The notes beneath the pieces were generated by a model, which was not told the origin of the DNA, searched no databases, and saw only the letters and a program-made list of their open reading frames with translations. From an uncultured Clostridia bacterium (lineage in GTDB: Bacteria > Bacillota > Clostridia > Lachnospirales > Cellulosilyticaceae), in NCBI GenBank assembly GCA_937981575.1, contig CALJNR010000026.1:80971-144970 (forward strand): DNA of 64,000 bases, read 5' to 3'. Each line of letters opens with the position of its first letter. Position 1 is the first letter of the stretch. Shown here piece by piece: positions 8,248 through 17,669 of the stretch. The position numbers were made by a program, and so were the translations under genes.

Positions 8248-9909
8248 TTATTTAACTTTTTGAAGTTCGTCCCAAATACTTGGTGTTTCAAGTCCCAATT
8301 TCCAAGCGCCATATCCTGCTAGGTCATATTTGTTAAGAAGTTCAATCCTTTTTTCTATAGACATCTGATCTTCTATCCATATACGGTACAGTGTATTATC
8401 TTTTTCAAACTCAGCATAGTTCTGCCCGCTGGCTTCATCCAGTACAGGAGTAATTCCCCAGCCGCTTATAATATTCTGGGCCGGTTTCATGCCATATGCT
8501 TTTGTCTTCAACCCTTCGCTGCTTTCTTCCCATATTCGTGTATAAAAAGGAATCCCAAGTACAAGTTTTTCTTTCTCTACCTCTTCTAAGTTCTTTATAA
8601 TACCCGCTTCAACCCAAGGGATTTCAGACACAGAACCCGGGCTTTCTGATCCTGACCAATGCTGATCATATGCCATAACCATAAAATAATCACATACTTT
8701 TGCAATCTTCTCTCGTTGGTAGTGTTTTGACCAATCTGACGGCATATAAACATCAACTGATACTATCAGCCCCATTTCCTTAGCCTGTGGATAAAGCTCC
8801 CGCATAAACTGTACCCAAACATCACTTGTTTCAGGCTGAATATTTTCTATATCTATGTTAATGCCTTCGTAACCATACTGCTCAGATTTTTGAAGAACCT
8901 GATTAATAACATGCTGCCTTTTTGCAGTACTTGTTAAGATAGGCTTCGTAAGGGCTGGGTTTGTAAAGTTATGGCTCATAAGCGGCCAAACCTGCAGATT
9001 TCTCCTCCTTGCCTCCAAAACATATTCCCTCGTTCCCCTGTCAACCAAATTACCTAAGTCATCTTCAAACTCAAACCAAGTTGGAGAGATAACATTAGCG
9101 TATTTAACATTAGCATACTTGGGACTTGCCCAGTCACCTGGAGTCTTGCTCCCCATCTGATCCCAAACCAGTTTAACCTTATCATTCAAAGGATTTGGTA
9201 TAGGCCGAGGTTCTATTTCTTTTAATGGCTCAGCATTTAACACCTGAATATCTTTTACGTCTCCTTCCGGAAGAAATCCTACAATGCCATTTTCACTTCT
9301 TACTCTTAAAAATCCGTCCTGCTCTTTATAAATAATAACCTTATCTTCCCTTTTAAGCTCCTCAATAACATTTGATCTATTTTGGGGATGTGTTCTCAGG
9401 CTAGCGTTTCTTTTAATGACACCGATCTGTTTTTCTCGAGCTTGATCATCTGCAACAAACACTCTGTTATCTTTCCCCGCAGTAATACGAACCCCAAACC
9501 ACTCACTAACAAGTTCTGCCGGAATATACAATCGTCCATTAAATTCTTTAACAGTCTTGCTTACGGTTACTTCATTGAAATTGAGCCTGCCTTTATCCAT
9601 TCCTTCATAAAGCCTTAGGACTTCTCTTAGGCTTGTAAGCGTTAAAACTTTTTCCACTTCGTCATAAAATATTCTGTCACTAACATATTCTCTTGCAAAT
9701 TCATAAGAAACATAAATACTTTTATCGATCATTGCCACAGGTTCTTTAAGCGGAATCCTCTGATCTTCATAAACTAAATTATTCACATTATCCCTAAATT
9801 CATTAAAATACGTTAATGGATTCACCTGTTTTCCTACTGGCATCCATTTGTATACAGCTATTGCAGTCAGCACAAGTGCCACTAATCCTAGTAATATTTT
9901 TTTTAGCAT
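8248..9909 (-). CDS. glycoside hydrolase family 18 protein with copper-amine-oxidase-like and SH3 domains
   Basis: 553 residues. An N-terminal membrane anchor (about 4-22) is followed by a copper-amine-oxidase-N-like domain (about 55-150), an SH3-type domain (about 160-222, VIKRNASLRTHPQ ... GIVGFLPEGDV) and a GH18 barrel (about 245-550). The barrel has the motif GINIDIENI, whose final Glu is the acid/base, and YDQHWSG. Related YdhD/YaaH/SleL proteins are N-acetylglucosaminidases acting on peptidoglycan, often in the spore. It is probably surface-anchored and outside the membrane. Proximity to cwlD fits a spore or wall role, but the substrate is inferred. Confidence 0.87.
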   Translation of the reverse strand: MLKKILLGLVALVLTAIAVYKWMPVGKQVNPLTYFNEFRDNVNNLVYEDQRIPLKEPVAMIDKSIYVSYEFAREYVSDRIFYDEVEKVLTLTSLREVLRLYEGMDKGRLNFNEVTVSKTVKEFNGRLYIPAELVSEWFGVRITAGKDNRVFVADDQAREKQIGVIKRNASLRTHPQNRSNVIEELKREDKVIIYKEQDGFLRVRSENGIVGFLPEGDVKDIQVLNAEPLKEIEPRPIPNPLNDKVKLVWDQMGSKTPGDWASPKYANVKYANVISPTWFEFEDDLGNLVDRGTREYVLEARRRNLQVWPLMSHNFTNPALTKPILTSTAKRQHVINQVLQKSEQYGYEGINIDIENIQPETSDVWVQFMRELYPQAKEMGLIVSVDVYMPSDWSKHYQREKIAKVCDYFMVMAYDQHWSGSESPGSVSEIPWVEAGIIKNLEEVEKEKLVLGIPFYTRIWEESSEGLKTKAYGMKPAQNIISGWGITPVLDEASGQNYAEFEKDNTLYRIWIEDQMSIEKRIELLNKYDLAGYGAWKLGLETPSIWDELQKVK

Positions 9910-9976
9910 CGCCAGACCTCCTAACTCCCCTAGTATAACATATTTTAAATCTTACGGCATACTTGTTATAAAACAA

Positions 9977-10023
9977 AAACTAACGGCTCATACTTCTTTT
10001 CAAGAAGCCGAGCCGTTAGTTTA
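9977..10023. terminator. terminator between the Bax-inhibitor-1 and GH18 genes
   Basis: Arms AAACTAACGGCTC and GAGCCGTTAGTTT form a strong stem; it ends the minus-strand Bax-inhibitor-1 gene transcript and isolates the GH18 gene. Confidence 0.8.
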
Positions 10024-10034
10024 ATAAAGTTATT

Positions 10035-10736
10035 CTATTTTCTATTTAACAGTCTAAGCAGTCTAAGAAATAAATTAATAAAATCTAAATACAGAATGAC
10101 CGCCCCTAAAATACTTGCATTAGTACTAAGATCCGTTCCATCATGCCCTGTAAGGCTTAAAGACTTAATCTTCTGCGTATCATATCCAATAAGTCCTATA
10201 AAAATAAATACGCCTGCATAAGTAAGCCATAAGCTGAGCTGTTCATTTTGAAAAAACATATTAAATAAAGTTGCGATAATAACACCAAAAAGCCCCATCA
10301 CAAGCAAGTTGCCGACAGCTGTCAAATCCGTCTTTGTTACATATCCATATAAACTCATTACCGCAAACAATACTGCCGTTAGTAGGAAAGCATACCCTAT
10401 TACACCCAGTTCAAATACTAAAAAGATAGATGAAAGCGTAATTCCATTTAAAACAGCATAAGTCACAAACCAGAATACAGCCGTTCCTGCACGCATACTA
10501 TATACTTTTCTGCTTAGATAAATAACTAATGCAAGTTCTGCAATAATCAGCCCGATAAACGTAAACTGCGAACTAAAGATAAGACTTAGCATCAGTGGAC
10601 TGCTCGCTGTACTTATTCCTGTAATACCTGTAATAATAAGCGCTAATGTCATCCATCCATATACTTTTATAATGAAGTTCCTTGTTACTTCCGACCTTGA
10701 TTTGGCTGCTTGTTCATACATCATATTTGAATCCAC
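10035..10736 (-). CDS. Bax inhibitor-1 (YccA/YetJ) family membrane protein
   Basis: 233 residues with about seven predicted transmembrane helices filling residues 25-230, including LSLWLTYAGVFIFIGLIGYDTQKIKSL, which carries the conserved Asp of the family, and a C-terminal YLDFINLFLRLLRLL. Bacterial homologues such as YetJ are pH-sensitive calcium leak channels; others interact with FtsH. No catalytic function can be read. Preceded by AGGAGTGATAG and flanked by terminators, so it is probably monocistronic. Confidence 0.9.
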   Translation of the reverse strand: MDSNMMYEQAAKSRSEVTRNFIIKVYGWMTLALIITGITGISTASSPLMLSLIFSSQFTFIGLIIAELALVIYLSRKVYSMRAGTAVFWFVTYAVLNGITLSSIFLVFELGVIGYAFLLTAVLFAVMSLYGYVTKTDLTAVGNLLVMGLFGVIIATLFNMFFQNEQLSLWLTYAGVFIFIGLIGYDTQKIKSLSLTGHDGTDLSTNASILGAVILYLDFINLFLRLLRLLNRK

Positions 10737-10867
10737 TATCTATCACTCCTTATATCAATATAGTTTTATGTTACCATTATAGTTATATTATTCCCAAAAT
10801 TCAATACTAAAATTCCAGCTTTATCCACGTCTTGTTTAGATTTTCCTTCAGAATTTGAGTTTAAACA

Positions 10868-10895
10868 AAAAAACCCTTATCTTAAGGGCTTCTTT
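10868..10895 (-). terminator. terminator after purA
   Basis: On the minus strand, GCCCTTAAGATAAGGG is followed by a run of T. It lies about 45 bp after the purA stop. Confidence 0.8.
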
Positions 10896-10940
10896 GTTTA
10901 CCTATTCGTTTATAAATCAGTTATTGTTTATATCAGCTTC

Positions 10941-12221
10941 TTATGCTATAACAATATTTTGGTCTCTATTTGGGCCTACGCCTACCATAGTAATTTTGCA
11001 GCCACATAATTCTTCAATACGAGCAATATATTTTTTTACGCTTTGTGGAAGTGCATCGTAGCTGCGGATATGTGAAATATCTCCCCATCCTTGAAGCTCT
11101 TCATAAACAGGCTTACATCTTTCTAAGTCTTCAAGGCTGGCTGGGAAGTACTTAATAACTTCGCCGTCAAGTTCATATCCTATACAGATCTTAATAGATT
11201 CAAGATCTTTAAGTACATCTATCTTATTAAGAGCAATCTGAGTGAGTCCGCTTGTTCTTACAGCAAATTCTCCAATAACAGCATCAAACCAGCCGCATCT
11301 TCTTGGCCTCCCTGTTGTTGTTCCAAACTCATGCCCTTCTTGTCTTATGCGCTCACCTATTTCATCAAGAAGCTCAGTTGGGAAAGGTCCTTTGCCAACA
11401 CGGGTTACATATCCTTTCATTACACCAATACACTCATCTATCATAGTAGGTCCAATGCCGGCTCCTATGCAAGCGCCTCCTGTTACCGGATGGGATGATG
11501 TTACATAAGGATAAGTTCCTATATCAAGGTCAAGAAGCGTTCCTTGTGCCCCTTCAAATAATACATCTTTTCCTTCCTTAATAGCTTCATAAACAGTAAC
11601 GGTAGTATCGTCCACATAGCCTTTCAAGCGCTCTCTATATCTCATATAATCAGCAATAATCTCTTCTGCATCAAACTGTACGTCTTGATTGTAAACATGC
11701 ATTAGCATTGCATTTTTAATTTTTACATTTGTTCTTACCTTTTCCTTAAACACTTCATCGTGGAATAAATCACATACACGAATCCCTGTTCTTTCAGCCT
11801 TATCCATATAACAGGGGCCAATCCCCTTCATTGTTGTTCCGATGTCTTTTCCTTCCTTAGCAGAAAGTACTTCCTTCGCCTTATCCAGTGCTTTATGATA
11901 AGGCATAACTAAATGGGCACGGCTGCTGATTTTAAGCGTGCTTACATCTATTCCTTTACTCATTAAGCCATCTATTTCTCCTAATATGCCTTCTGGATCT
12001 ATCACAACACCATTACCTACCACACATGTTTTTCCTGGATAAAGGATTCCTGAAGGAATAAGATGAAATTTATAGACCTCTTCATTAACTGCTACAGTAT
12101 GCCCTGCATTGTTGCCTCCTTGGCAGCGTACTACAACATCTGCTTTTTCAGATAATATGTCTATAATTTTTGCCTTCCCTTCGTCTCCCCATTGTGCTCC
12201 TATAATAACTTTAGTTGGCAT
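10941..12221 (-). CDS. purA: adenylosuccinate synthetase
   Basis: Cytoplasmic enzyme that joins IMP and aspartate using GTP, the first committed step to AMP. 426 residues, standard. The N-terminal GTP loop is IGAQWGDEGKAK, catalytic His is in GGNNAGHTV, KGIGPCYMDKAERTGIR is in the centre, and TTTGRPRRCGWFD and the GTP-base motif NKIDVL follow. ATG follows AAAGGATGTG. Its promoter (-35 TTGATT at 12282-12287, -10 TATGAT at 12259-12264, 17-nt spacer) sits just downstream of a PurBox pair, so it belongs to the PurR regulon. Confidence 0.97.
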   Translation of the reverse strand: MPTKVIIGAQWGDEGKAKIIDILSEKADVVVRCQGGNNAGHTVAVNEEVYKFHLIPSGILYPGKTCVVGNGVVIDPEGILGEIDGLMSKGIDVSTLKISSRAHLVMPYHKALDKAKEVLSAKEGKDIGTTMKGIGPCYMDKAERTGIRVCDLFHDEVFKEKVRTNVKIKNAMLMHVYNQDVQFDAEEIIADYMRYRERLKGYVDDTTVTVYEAIKEGKDVLFEGAQGTLLDLDIGTYPYVTSSHPVTGGACIGAGIGPTMIDECIGVMKGYVTRVGKGPFPTELLDEIGERIRQEGHEFGTTTGRPRRCGWFDAVIGEFAVRTSGLTQIALNKIDVLKDLESIKICIGYELDGEVIKYFPASLEDLERCKPVYEELQGWGDISHIRSYDALPQSVKKYIARIEELCGCKITMVGVGPNRDQNIVIA

Positions 12222-12290
12222 GGCTTACACATCCTTTCGATATCATTCAAACATACTTATCATATCAAACATCATAAGATAAATCAATAC

Positions 12291-12335
12291 AAATCCGAAT
12301 ATTTTATCCGACTTAAGAAAAAACGTTCGAAACAT
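12291..12335. promoter_or_regulatory. paired PurBox operator upstream of purA
   Basis: Inverted PurBox sites: ATCCGAATATTTT (CGAA at 12296-12299) and CGTTCGAAAC (TTCG at 12326-12329). The core-to-core gap is 26 nt, exactly as in front of purR. The pair lies immediately upstream of the purA -35 region. The divergent pyrophosphatase promoter begins about 40 bp away and could also be affected. Confidence 0.82.
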
Positions 12336-12370
12336 TATATTATTTTATTGTTTATTTTTTACATTAAAGG

Positions 12371-12399
12371 TTGACAATATATAGGGTTATTGCTATGTT
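12371..12399 (+). promoter_or_regulatory. promoter of the CBS-type pyrophosphatase gene
   Basis: TTGACA (12371-12376), a 17-nt spacer and TATGTT (12394-12399), about 40 bp before the ATG. Confidence 0.65.
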
Positions 12400-12441
12400 T
12401 ATTGTACATTAAACAGTTGCCTGAAGGAGAAGGAGGCACCT

Positions 12442-14070
12442 ATGAAAAAAAAAATTTACGTTTTTGGTCACATTAATCCTGATACTGACTCAATTTGTTC
12501 AGCTATTGCCTATGCTCACCTCAAAAAAGAACTCGGCACTGAAAACATTAAAGCCGTTCGTCTTGGTAAAGTCAATAAAGAAACCCAATTCGCCCTCAAT
12601 TATTTTGGAGTAAAGGCTCCCCCGCTAATAGAAAACATAAAACCTCAAGTCAGTGACATGAACTACTATGCGGTTCCTCCAGTTTATACCGACGATTCGG
12701 TCAAAAGAGCTTGGGATGTCATGACAACAAATAATAGGCAGATGATTCCCATTCTTCATGAAGATCACAAACTCGCAGGAGTTATTTCGATTTCAGATAT
12801 TGCTAAAACTTATATCGGACTTACAGATGCTACAGTACTTAAAAAACATAAAACCCCTTTTATAAATATCCCTGCTGTCTTAGAGGGTAAAGTGATTTTT
12901 GGAAATTATCCAGACTCATGTATCCAAGGTGACGTTTATACAACAGCCTCTATTGGTGATGATACAGTACTTAATGCTACAGATATTATTATTACAGGAG
13001 CAAATCAAAGTCAAATTCAAACAGCTTTTAGTTCGGGAGCTGGCTGCCTTATTATAACAGATCAGAACTTATCCTCACTAAATATTTCTATTCCGTCATC
13101 TGCATCCTGCGCTGTTATTTGTACACCGCATTCTTTTTTTAAAACCATTAAAATGATTTCTCAAAGTATTCCTGTTAAAAACATTCTTATTAATCAAAAC
13201 ATCATTTACTTTGAGACTGATGACAGTTTAGATGAGGTTAAGGAAGTTATGCTTGACAGCCCTCATAGACATTTCCCAATTCTCGACGAAGAAGGTCAGG
13301 TAAGAGGCATTATTTCAAAACGTCATCTTATTGATATCCAGAAAAAACAGGTTATTCTTGTTGATCATAACGAAAAGGATCAAAGCATTTCTGGCATTGA
13401 GCAAGCTGAAATTTTAGAAATTATTGACCATCATAGAATTGCTAATATTGATACCGGTGTTCCAGTATTTTTACGTGCAGAGCCTGTAGGCTGCACATCT
13501 ACCATAGTAGGCAAGATGTACGAGCTTAATCATATCACCCCACCGGATAAAATTGCAGGTCTTATGCTTAGTGCTATTTTATCCGATACGTTGATTTTCA
13601 AATCGCCGACATGTACTCCTGATGATATCCGTATCGCAAAAAAGCTGGCTAAAATTGCAAAGGTTAATATCAATGAATATGGCAGTGACCTGATTGGAGC
13701 GGGTACATCTCTTGAAGGGATATCTGCTCAGGATCTCATTTATGTTGACCGCAAGCATTTTACAATCGGAAAGTATAACGTCAGTGTTTCTCAGGTTAAT
13801 ACAGGGGACTTCAAAAGTCTATTCAGTATAAAAGATGCTATTTTAGATGAGATGAAAACCTTAGAAAGCAGGGAGCACTTAGATCTTTCTCTATTAATGG
13901 TAACAGATATTATTCTTGGCGGAACTGAGCTATTAGTAGCAGGCAAAGAGCGCTGGCTGGCTGAATACGCTTTTGGCCTGGATAAAACCGATGAAAGTAT
14001 TTTTCTTCCTAACGTTTATTCCCGCAAGCAACAGATTATTCCTAAATTGATGACAGCTACACAAATTTAG
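12442..14070 (+). CDS. manganese-dependent inorganic pyrophosphatase with CBS/DRTGG insert
   Basis: Family II (DHH) pyrophosphatase, 542 residues, much longer than the ~310-residue plain form. The DHH domain starts with VFGHINPDTDSICSAIAY (metal ligands His and Asp). It is interrupted by a CBS domain, a DRTGG-like domain (about 115-240) and a second CBS domain (about 250-305), then resumes with LVDHNEKDQ, EIIDHHR and the C-terminal DHHA2 part (KMYELNH, SRKQQIIPKL). In family members the insert binds adenine nucleotides (AMP/ADP inhibit, ATP or Ap4A activate). It hydrolyses PPi produced in biosynthesis. Start has GGAGAAGGAGG upstream. Confidence 0.94.
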   Translation: MKKKIYVFGHINPDTDSICSAIAYAHLKKELGTENIKAVRLGKVNKETQFALNYFGVKAPPLIENIKPQVSDMNYYAVPPVYTDDSVKRAWDVMTTNNRQMIPILHEDHKLAGVISISDIAKTYIGLTDATVLKKHKTPFINIPAVLEGKVIFGNYPDSCIQGDVYTTASIGDDTVLNATDIIITGANQSQIQTAFSSGAGCLIITDQNLSSLNISIPSSASCAVICTPHSFFKTIKMISQSIPVKNILINQNIIYFETDDSLDEVKEVMLDSPHRHFPILDEEGQVRGIISKRHLIDIQKKQVILVDHNEKDQSISGIEQAEILEIIDHHRIANIDTGVPVFLRAEPVGCTSTIVGKMYELNHITPPDKIAGLMLSAILSDTLIFKSPTCTPDDIRIAKKLAKIAKVNINEYGSDLIGAGTSLEGISAQDLIYVDRKHFTIGKYNVSVSQVNTGDFKSLFSIKDAILDEMKTLESREHLDLSLLMVTDIILGGTELLVAGKERWLAEYAFGLDKTDESIFLPNVYSRKQQIIPKLMTATQI

Positions 14071-14162
14071 AGAATAAAAGTTGAAAAATAAGAGAAATAT
14101 ATTTATAATAATATGTGTGAGTTTGTATTATACTATTCTTTTAAATAGAAGGAGATAAAATT

Positions 14163-14375
14163 ATGGCAGCACAAATTACAAAAGATATGATTATTGGACA
14201 AATACTACAAGTCGACAAAGGTGTTATTCCAATATTAATGAACTCAGGTATGCATTGTCTTGGATGCCCATCTTCACAAATGGAAACACTTGGTGAAGCC
14301 TGCATGGTTCATGGTATTGATGCCGATGAATTAGTAGGCAAGCTTAATGATTACCTTGCAACTGTAAGTGAATAA
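14163..14375 (+). CDS. DUF1858 (hybrid-cluster-protein-associated redox disulfide) protein
   Basis: 70 residues. The DUF1858 signature is clear: ITKDMIIGQILQVDKGVIPILMNSG, then the conserved cysteine pair in MHCLGCPSSQMETL and the tail GIDADELVGKLNDYL. The CxxC may be a redox disulfide or metal site; the function of the family is unknown. ATG follows AGAAGGAGATAAA. Followed by a strong terminator; monocistronic, 92 bp after the pyrophosphatase gene. Confidence 0.9.
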   Translation: MAAQITKDMIIGQILQVDKGVIPILMNSGMHCLGCPSSQMETLGEACMVHGIDADELVGKLNDYLATVSE

Positions 14376-14403
14376 TTAATGTGTTCTTAATCATAGATTT
14401 AAC

Positions 14404-14441
14404 AAAAACAGCAGATAGGATAAATCCTATCTGCTGTTTTT
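14404..14441. terminator. bidirectional terminator between the DUF1858 gene and thiD
   Basis: AAAAACAGCAGATAGGA and TCCTATCTGCTGTTTTT form a perfect 17-bp stem with a 4-nt loop and A/T tracts on each side. Confidence 0.9.
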
Positions 14442-14445
14442 ATGC

Positions 14446-15228
14446 TTATTTAATAAGATAGCCATGATCTAGCGGCGTACTTCCCTTCCCTAAAAATGTA
14501 TCCGTCTCCAAAGCTCCTCTTACGTATTCCTTAGCCTTACAAGCAGCAGTCTTTAAGTCCAGACCTAATGCAAGGTTACAGGCAATAGCTGAAGATAAAG
14601 TACATCCTGTGCCGTGCCTGTCTTTATCTCCTACCCTGCTTCCTTTAAGCCAATGTATTTCTCCCATTTGATAAAGCAGATCATCTGCACTGGTTTTGAG
14701 ATGACCACCTTTAATGAGGATGGTCCCATTATAAAAACCATTAAACTTACTGGCAGCATTTATCATATCTTCTTCAGAATCAATCAAACTTCCTGTAAGT
14801 ACTTCCGTTTCTTTGATATTTGGCGTAATAAGGTCCACTATAGGAATAAGTCTTTTTTTAAGCTGCTTTTCAGCTTCACGGTCTAAAAGCCTCCTGCCGC
14901 TGGTGGCTATCATAACAGGATCTAAAACAATGTTTTCAGCTTTATACTGAATGAGCTTATTTGCAACTACCTCTATAATTTCTGCTGATAAAAGCATTCC
15001 TATTTTAACAGCCTTAGGCCTAATATCGGTAAATACAGCATCCATCTGTGTTTCAATAAACGCTGGAGTTGTTGGTGCTATGCCAAAAACCTTCGTTGTA
15101 TTTTGGGCAGTCAGTGCAGTGATAACACTCATACCATATAACTTATGAGCAGTAATCGTTTTAAGGTCCGCTTGGATCCCCGCCCCTCCACTGCAGTCAG
15201 ACCCTGCTATTGTTAGTACTGCATTCAA
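14446..15228 (-). CDS. thiD: hydroxymethylpyrimidine/phosphomethylpyrimidine kinase
   Basis: Ribokinase-fold kinase that phosphorylates HMP and HMP-P to HMP-PP for thiamine synthesis. 260 residues. Motifs: VLTIAGSDCSGGAGIQADLKT at the N-terminus, DPVMIATSGRRLL in the centre, and the anion hole/catalytic Asp in DKDRHGTGCTLSSAIA. Start is TTG at 15228, preceded by AAGGAGTGA at good distance; the only nearby ATG is out of frame. Lies 53 bp downstream of thiC, so the two are probably co-transcribed under the TPP riboswitch. Confidence 0.95.
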   Translation of the reverse strand: MNAVLTIAGSDCSGGAGIQADLKTITAHKLYGMSVITALTAQNTTKVFGIAPTTPAFIETQMDAVFTDIRPKAVKIGMLLSAEIIEVVANKLIQYKAENIVLDPVMIATSGRRLLDREAEKQLKKRLIPIVDLITPNIKETEVLTGSLIDSEEDMINAASKFNGFYNGTILIKGGHLKTSADDLLYQMGEIHWLKGSRVGDKDRHGTGCTLSSAIACNLALGLDLKTAACKAKEYVRGALETDTFLGKGSTPLDHGYLIK

Positions 15229-15281
15229 AAAATCACTCCTTATTACACACTCTTACCCCTATATGTATTTCTCGGTGATAC

Positions 15282-16583
15282 TTAAATAACATCCACATGC
15301 TCTCCATTTAATATTTTATTCATATTTCTTACCGCACACATTTTACCGCACATTGTACAAGTATCCGCATGTTCCGGTGTTGATTCTTCTCTATAGCGTC
15401 TTGCTTTATCAGGATGAATAGCCAGTTCAAACATTTTGTCCCAGTCCAGATTCTTTCTTGCCTCACTCATCTGATAATCCCAGTCTTTAGCTCCTTTTAT
15501 GCCTTTAGCTATATCTGCTGCATGCGCTGCGATCTTAGAAGCAACAATTCCCTCTTCCATATCTTCAAGAGTCGGAAGTCTTAAGTGCTCAGCTGGTGTT
15601 ACATAGCAAAGGAAAGAAGCTCCATATGTAGCTGCAATTGCCCCTCCTATAGCTGAAGTAATATGATCATAACCTGGCGCCACATCTGTTACCAATGGTC
15701 CTAGCACATAAAATGGTGCCCCTTTACAGATGGTCTGCTGAATTTTCATATTAGCTGCTATCTGATCCAGCGGCATATGTCCTGGTCCCTCGATGATCAC
15801 TTGAACCTCTTTATCCCAGGCTCTTTGGGTAAGCTCTCCAAGTACAACAAGTTCTTCTATTTGCGAAGCATCACTGGCATCCTCAATAGACCCTGGTCTG
15901 CAGGCATCTCCTAAACTGATAGTCACATCGTAGTTTCTGCAGATCTCGAGGACTTCATCATAAAATTCATAAAAAGGATTCTCATTTCCCGTCATCTCCA
16001 TCCAGGCAAAAATCAGCGAGCCGCCTCTTGATACAATATTTGTAAGTCGCTTGTTTCTTTTAAACCTCTCTGCAGTACTCTTGTTGATACCGCAGTGAAT
16101 AGTCATAAAATCAACACCATCTTCAGCATGCATTTTTACGACATCCAGCCACTCTTTTGCTGTTATTTCAGCTAAATCTTTATTATAGTGAACAATAGCA
16201 TCATAAATCGGAACAGTCCCAATCATAGCTGAACATTCTTCAACCAGTTTTTTTCTAAAAGCATGGGTATCCCCAAAAGAACTTAAATCCATAATAGATT
16301 CAGCACCCATCTGAACGGCTCTTTTTACTTTTTCCATTTCTATATCTAAATTAAGGCAGTCTTTTGAAGTCCCAAGATTAACATTTATCTTTGTTTTAAG
16401 CGCATTGCCTACCCCGTTTGGATCTAGGGACTTGTGGTTCTTATTAGCCGGAATCACAACTTGCCCAGAGGCTACGAGCTCTCTTAGCATTTCTATATCC
16501 ATCTTTTCTTTTTCTGCTACAAGCTGAAGTTCTGGTGTAATGATTCCTTTTCTAGCTGCTTCCATTTGAGTATTATATTTCAC
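15282..16583 (-). CDS. thiC: phosphomethylpyrimidine synthase
   Basis: Radical SAM enzyme converting aminoimidazole ribotide to HMP-P in thiamine synthesis. 433 residues, the short anaerobe form without the long N-terminal extension. The C-terminal cluster motif [12 protein letters not shown] (CxxC plus downstream Cys) is present, as are [11 protein letters not shown] and [17 protein letters not shown] start at 16583 with AGAGGAGAG upstream. It follows the TPP aptamer and its terminator; thiD lies downstream. Confidence 0.97.
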   Translation of the reverse strand: MKYNTQMEAARKGIITPELQLVAEKEKMDIEMLRELVASGQVVIPANKNHKSLDPNGVGNALKTKINVNLGTSKDCLNLDIEMEKVKRAVQMGAESIMDLSSFGDTHAFRKKLVEECSAMIGTVPIYDAIVHYNKDLAEITAKEWLDVVKMHAEDGVDFMTIHCGINKSTAERFKRNKRLTNIVSRGGSLIFAWMEMTGNENPFYEFYDEVLEICRNYDVTISLGDACRPGSIEDASDASQIEELVVLGELTQRAWDKEVQVIIEGPGHMPLDQIAANMKIQQTICKGAPFYVLGPLVTDVAPGYDHITSAIGGAIAATYGASFLCYVTPAEHLRLPTLEDMEEGIVASKIAAHAADIAKGIKGAKDWDYQMSEARKNLDWDKMFELAIHPDKARRYREESTPEHADTCTMCGKMCAVRNMNKILNGEHVDVI

Positions 16584-16680
16584 TTGACATCTCTCCTCTA
16601 CAAGATATATTTTTTGTATTTAACATCCTATTAAGTGAAAGACAAAGTCCTTGTAGTTACTCTTTATTAAGGTCTAAATA

Positions 16681-16711
16681 AAAAAGTGCCTACCATCACA
16701 GTAAGCACTCT
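16681..16711 (-). terminator. riboswitch expression-platform terminator before thiC
   Basis: On the minus strand AGTGCTTAC-TGTGATG-GTAGGCACT followed by TTTTTTATT, between the TPP aptamer and thiC. This is a typical transcription-termination platform. Confidence 0.8.
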
Positions 16712-16728
16712 TATCGCATATAAAAAGT

Positions 16729-16817
16729 ATAAGGCTGGCTTCCCTACGCTAGTATTAACTAACAGGTTCAAAGGGTCAGGTTTTAACCTTCTCAACCAAA
16801 CGGTCCCCCCGCAACAC
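16729..16817 (-). promoter_or_regulatory. TPP riboswitch (THI element)
   Basis: On the minus strand the conserved THI-box landmarks appear in order: GCGGGGGGACC, GGTTGAGAAGG (variant of GGCTGAGA), ACCTGACCCTTTGAACCTG, then ACTAGCGTAGGGAAGC. It precedes thiC-thiD and is followed by a terminator, so TPP binding should switch the operon off. Confidence 0.93.
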
Positions 16818-16911
16818 ATAGATATTAAACTAGTAATTAGTATAGCATGCTTTCCTTCTTAAGTAAATCCCTGGCATACTTGAAATATAGCTGTTTCTTT
16901 CACCAAATAAA

Positions 16912-16951
16912 GATAATCCTGTATCTAAGGTTTCTTAAATACAGGATTATT
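16912..16951. terminator. hairpin after mecA
   Basis: Inverted arms ATAATCCTGTA and TACAGGATTAT around a 16-nt loop, located about 35 bp after the mecA stop. Only moderately T-rich on the minus strand. Confidence 0.55.
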
Positions 16952-16985
16952 TTAAGTTATCGTACTATACTTTACACCCATAACT

Positions 16986-17669
16986 CTACAAATACTTTGC
17001 AAGTACATCTACTGCATGTAAAGCAATCATCAGCTTACCATGCTCTTTTAAAAACATCTCATTTAAATCTGTAGAAAGGCACTTGCTACCAAACTCATCC
17101 AGTATGCCTACTAACGTATCTGCTTTCACATTTGATTTTTTATTTTTATTCAAAACCAGAAAATATCTTTCATTGTATTTATAAAGTGAACTGTCTCCAA
17201 TATACATTGGCCCTATTCTGTGGGCAGCCATGCTTACAGTATCAAAATCACCAAATAAATAAGTCAAAGACTTAGATTTCACTTTAGAATCTTTTTCTTT
17301 ATGCTCCTCCTGGCCTTTACCCATTAAAGCAAGATCTGTCAATCTATCTTCTTCTGGATCTTTAAAAGTACGATGTGTAGGTCTTTCCCCTATAGCATCT
17401 AGTTTTTCTTCTATCTGCGAGGGGTCCTCCACCTTAGTAACTACTATCATAATGCTGTCAGTTGATAAAGGTACTGCTTCTATCATCAGAGGAACATTTT
17501 CTGTTTCAAACCCAAAATCTTCATACGCTCTTGCCATCATATCTTTAAAAAGTGCCTGAGCCTTTTTAGAGCCATAAGCAAGCTCACTAATTTTAATATT
17601 TCTATCTATAAGATCTGAGTGATTCAAAGTGACTTGTATTTGTGTATCGCTAAGCTTTTCAATTTTCAT
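16986..17669 (-). CDS. mecA: ClpC adaptor protein MecA
   Basis: 227 residues. The N-terminal substrate-binding part begins MKIEKLSDTQIQVTLNHSDL and includes ELAYGSKKAQALFKDMM; a charged linker (about 90-135) is followed by the ClpC-binding C-terminal domain starting SLTYLFGDFDTVSMAAHRI. In Bacilli MecA delivers ComK and other substrates to ClpCP. No clpC or competence gene is in the window, so its local target is unknown. ATG preceded by AAAGGATGTG. Confidence 0.93.
   Translation of the reverse strand: MKIEKLSDTQIQVTLNHSDLIDRNIKISELAYGSKKAQALFKDMMARAYEDFGFETENVPLMIEAVPLSTDSIMIVVTKVEDPSQIEEKLDAIGERPTHRTFKDPEEDRLTDLALMGKGQEEHKEKDSKVKSKSLTYLFGDFDTVSMAAHRIGPMYIGDSSLYKYNERYFLVLNKNKKSNVKADTLVGILDEFGSKCLSTDLNEMFLKEHGKLMIALHAVDVLAKYL

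Noticed and set aside
8786..8794. Perfect DnaA box (TGTGGATAA) in the GH18 gene
   Set aside because: Single copy inside a coding region without neighbours; expected by chance.
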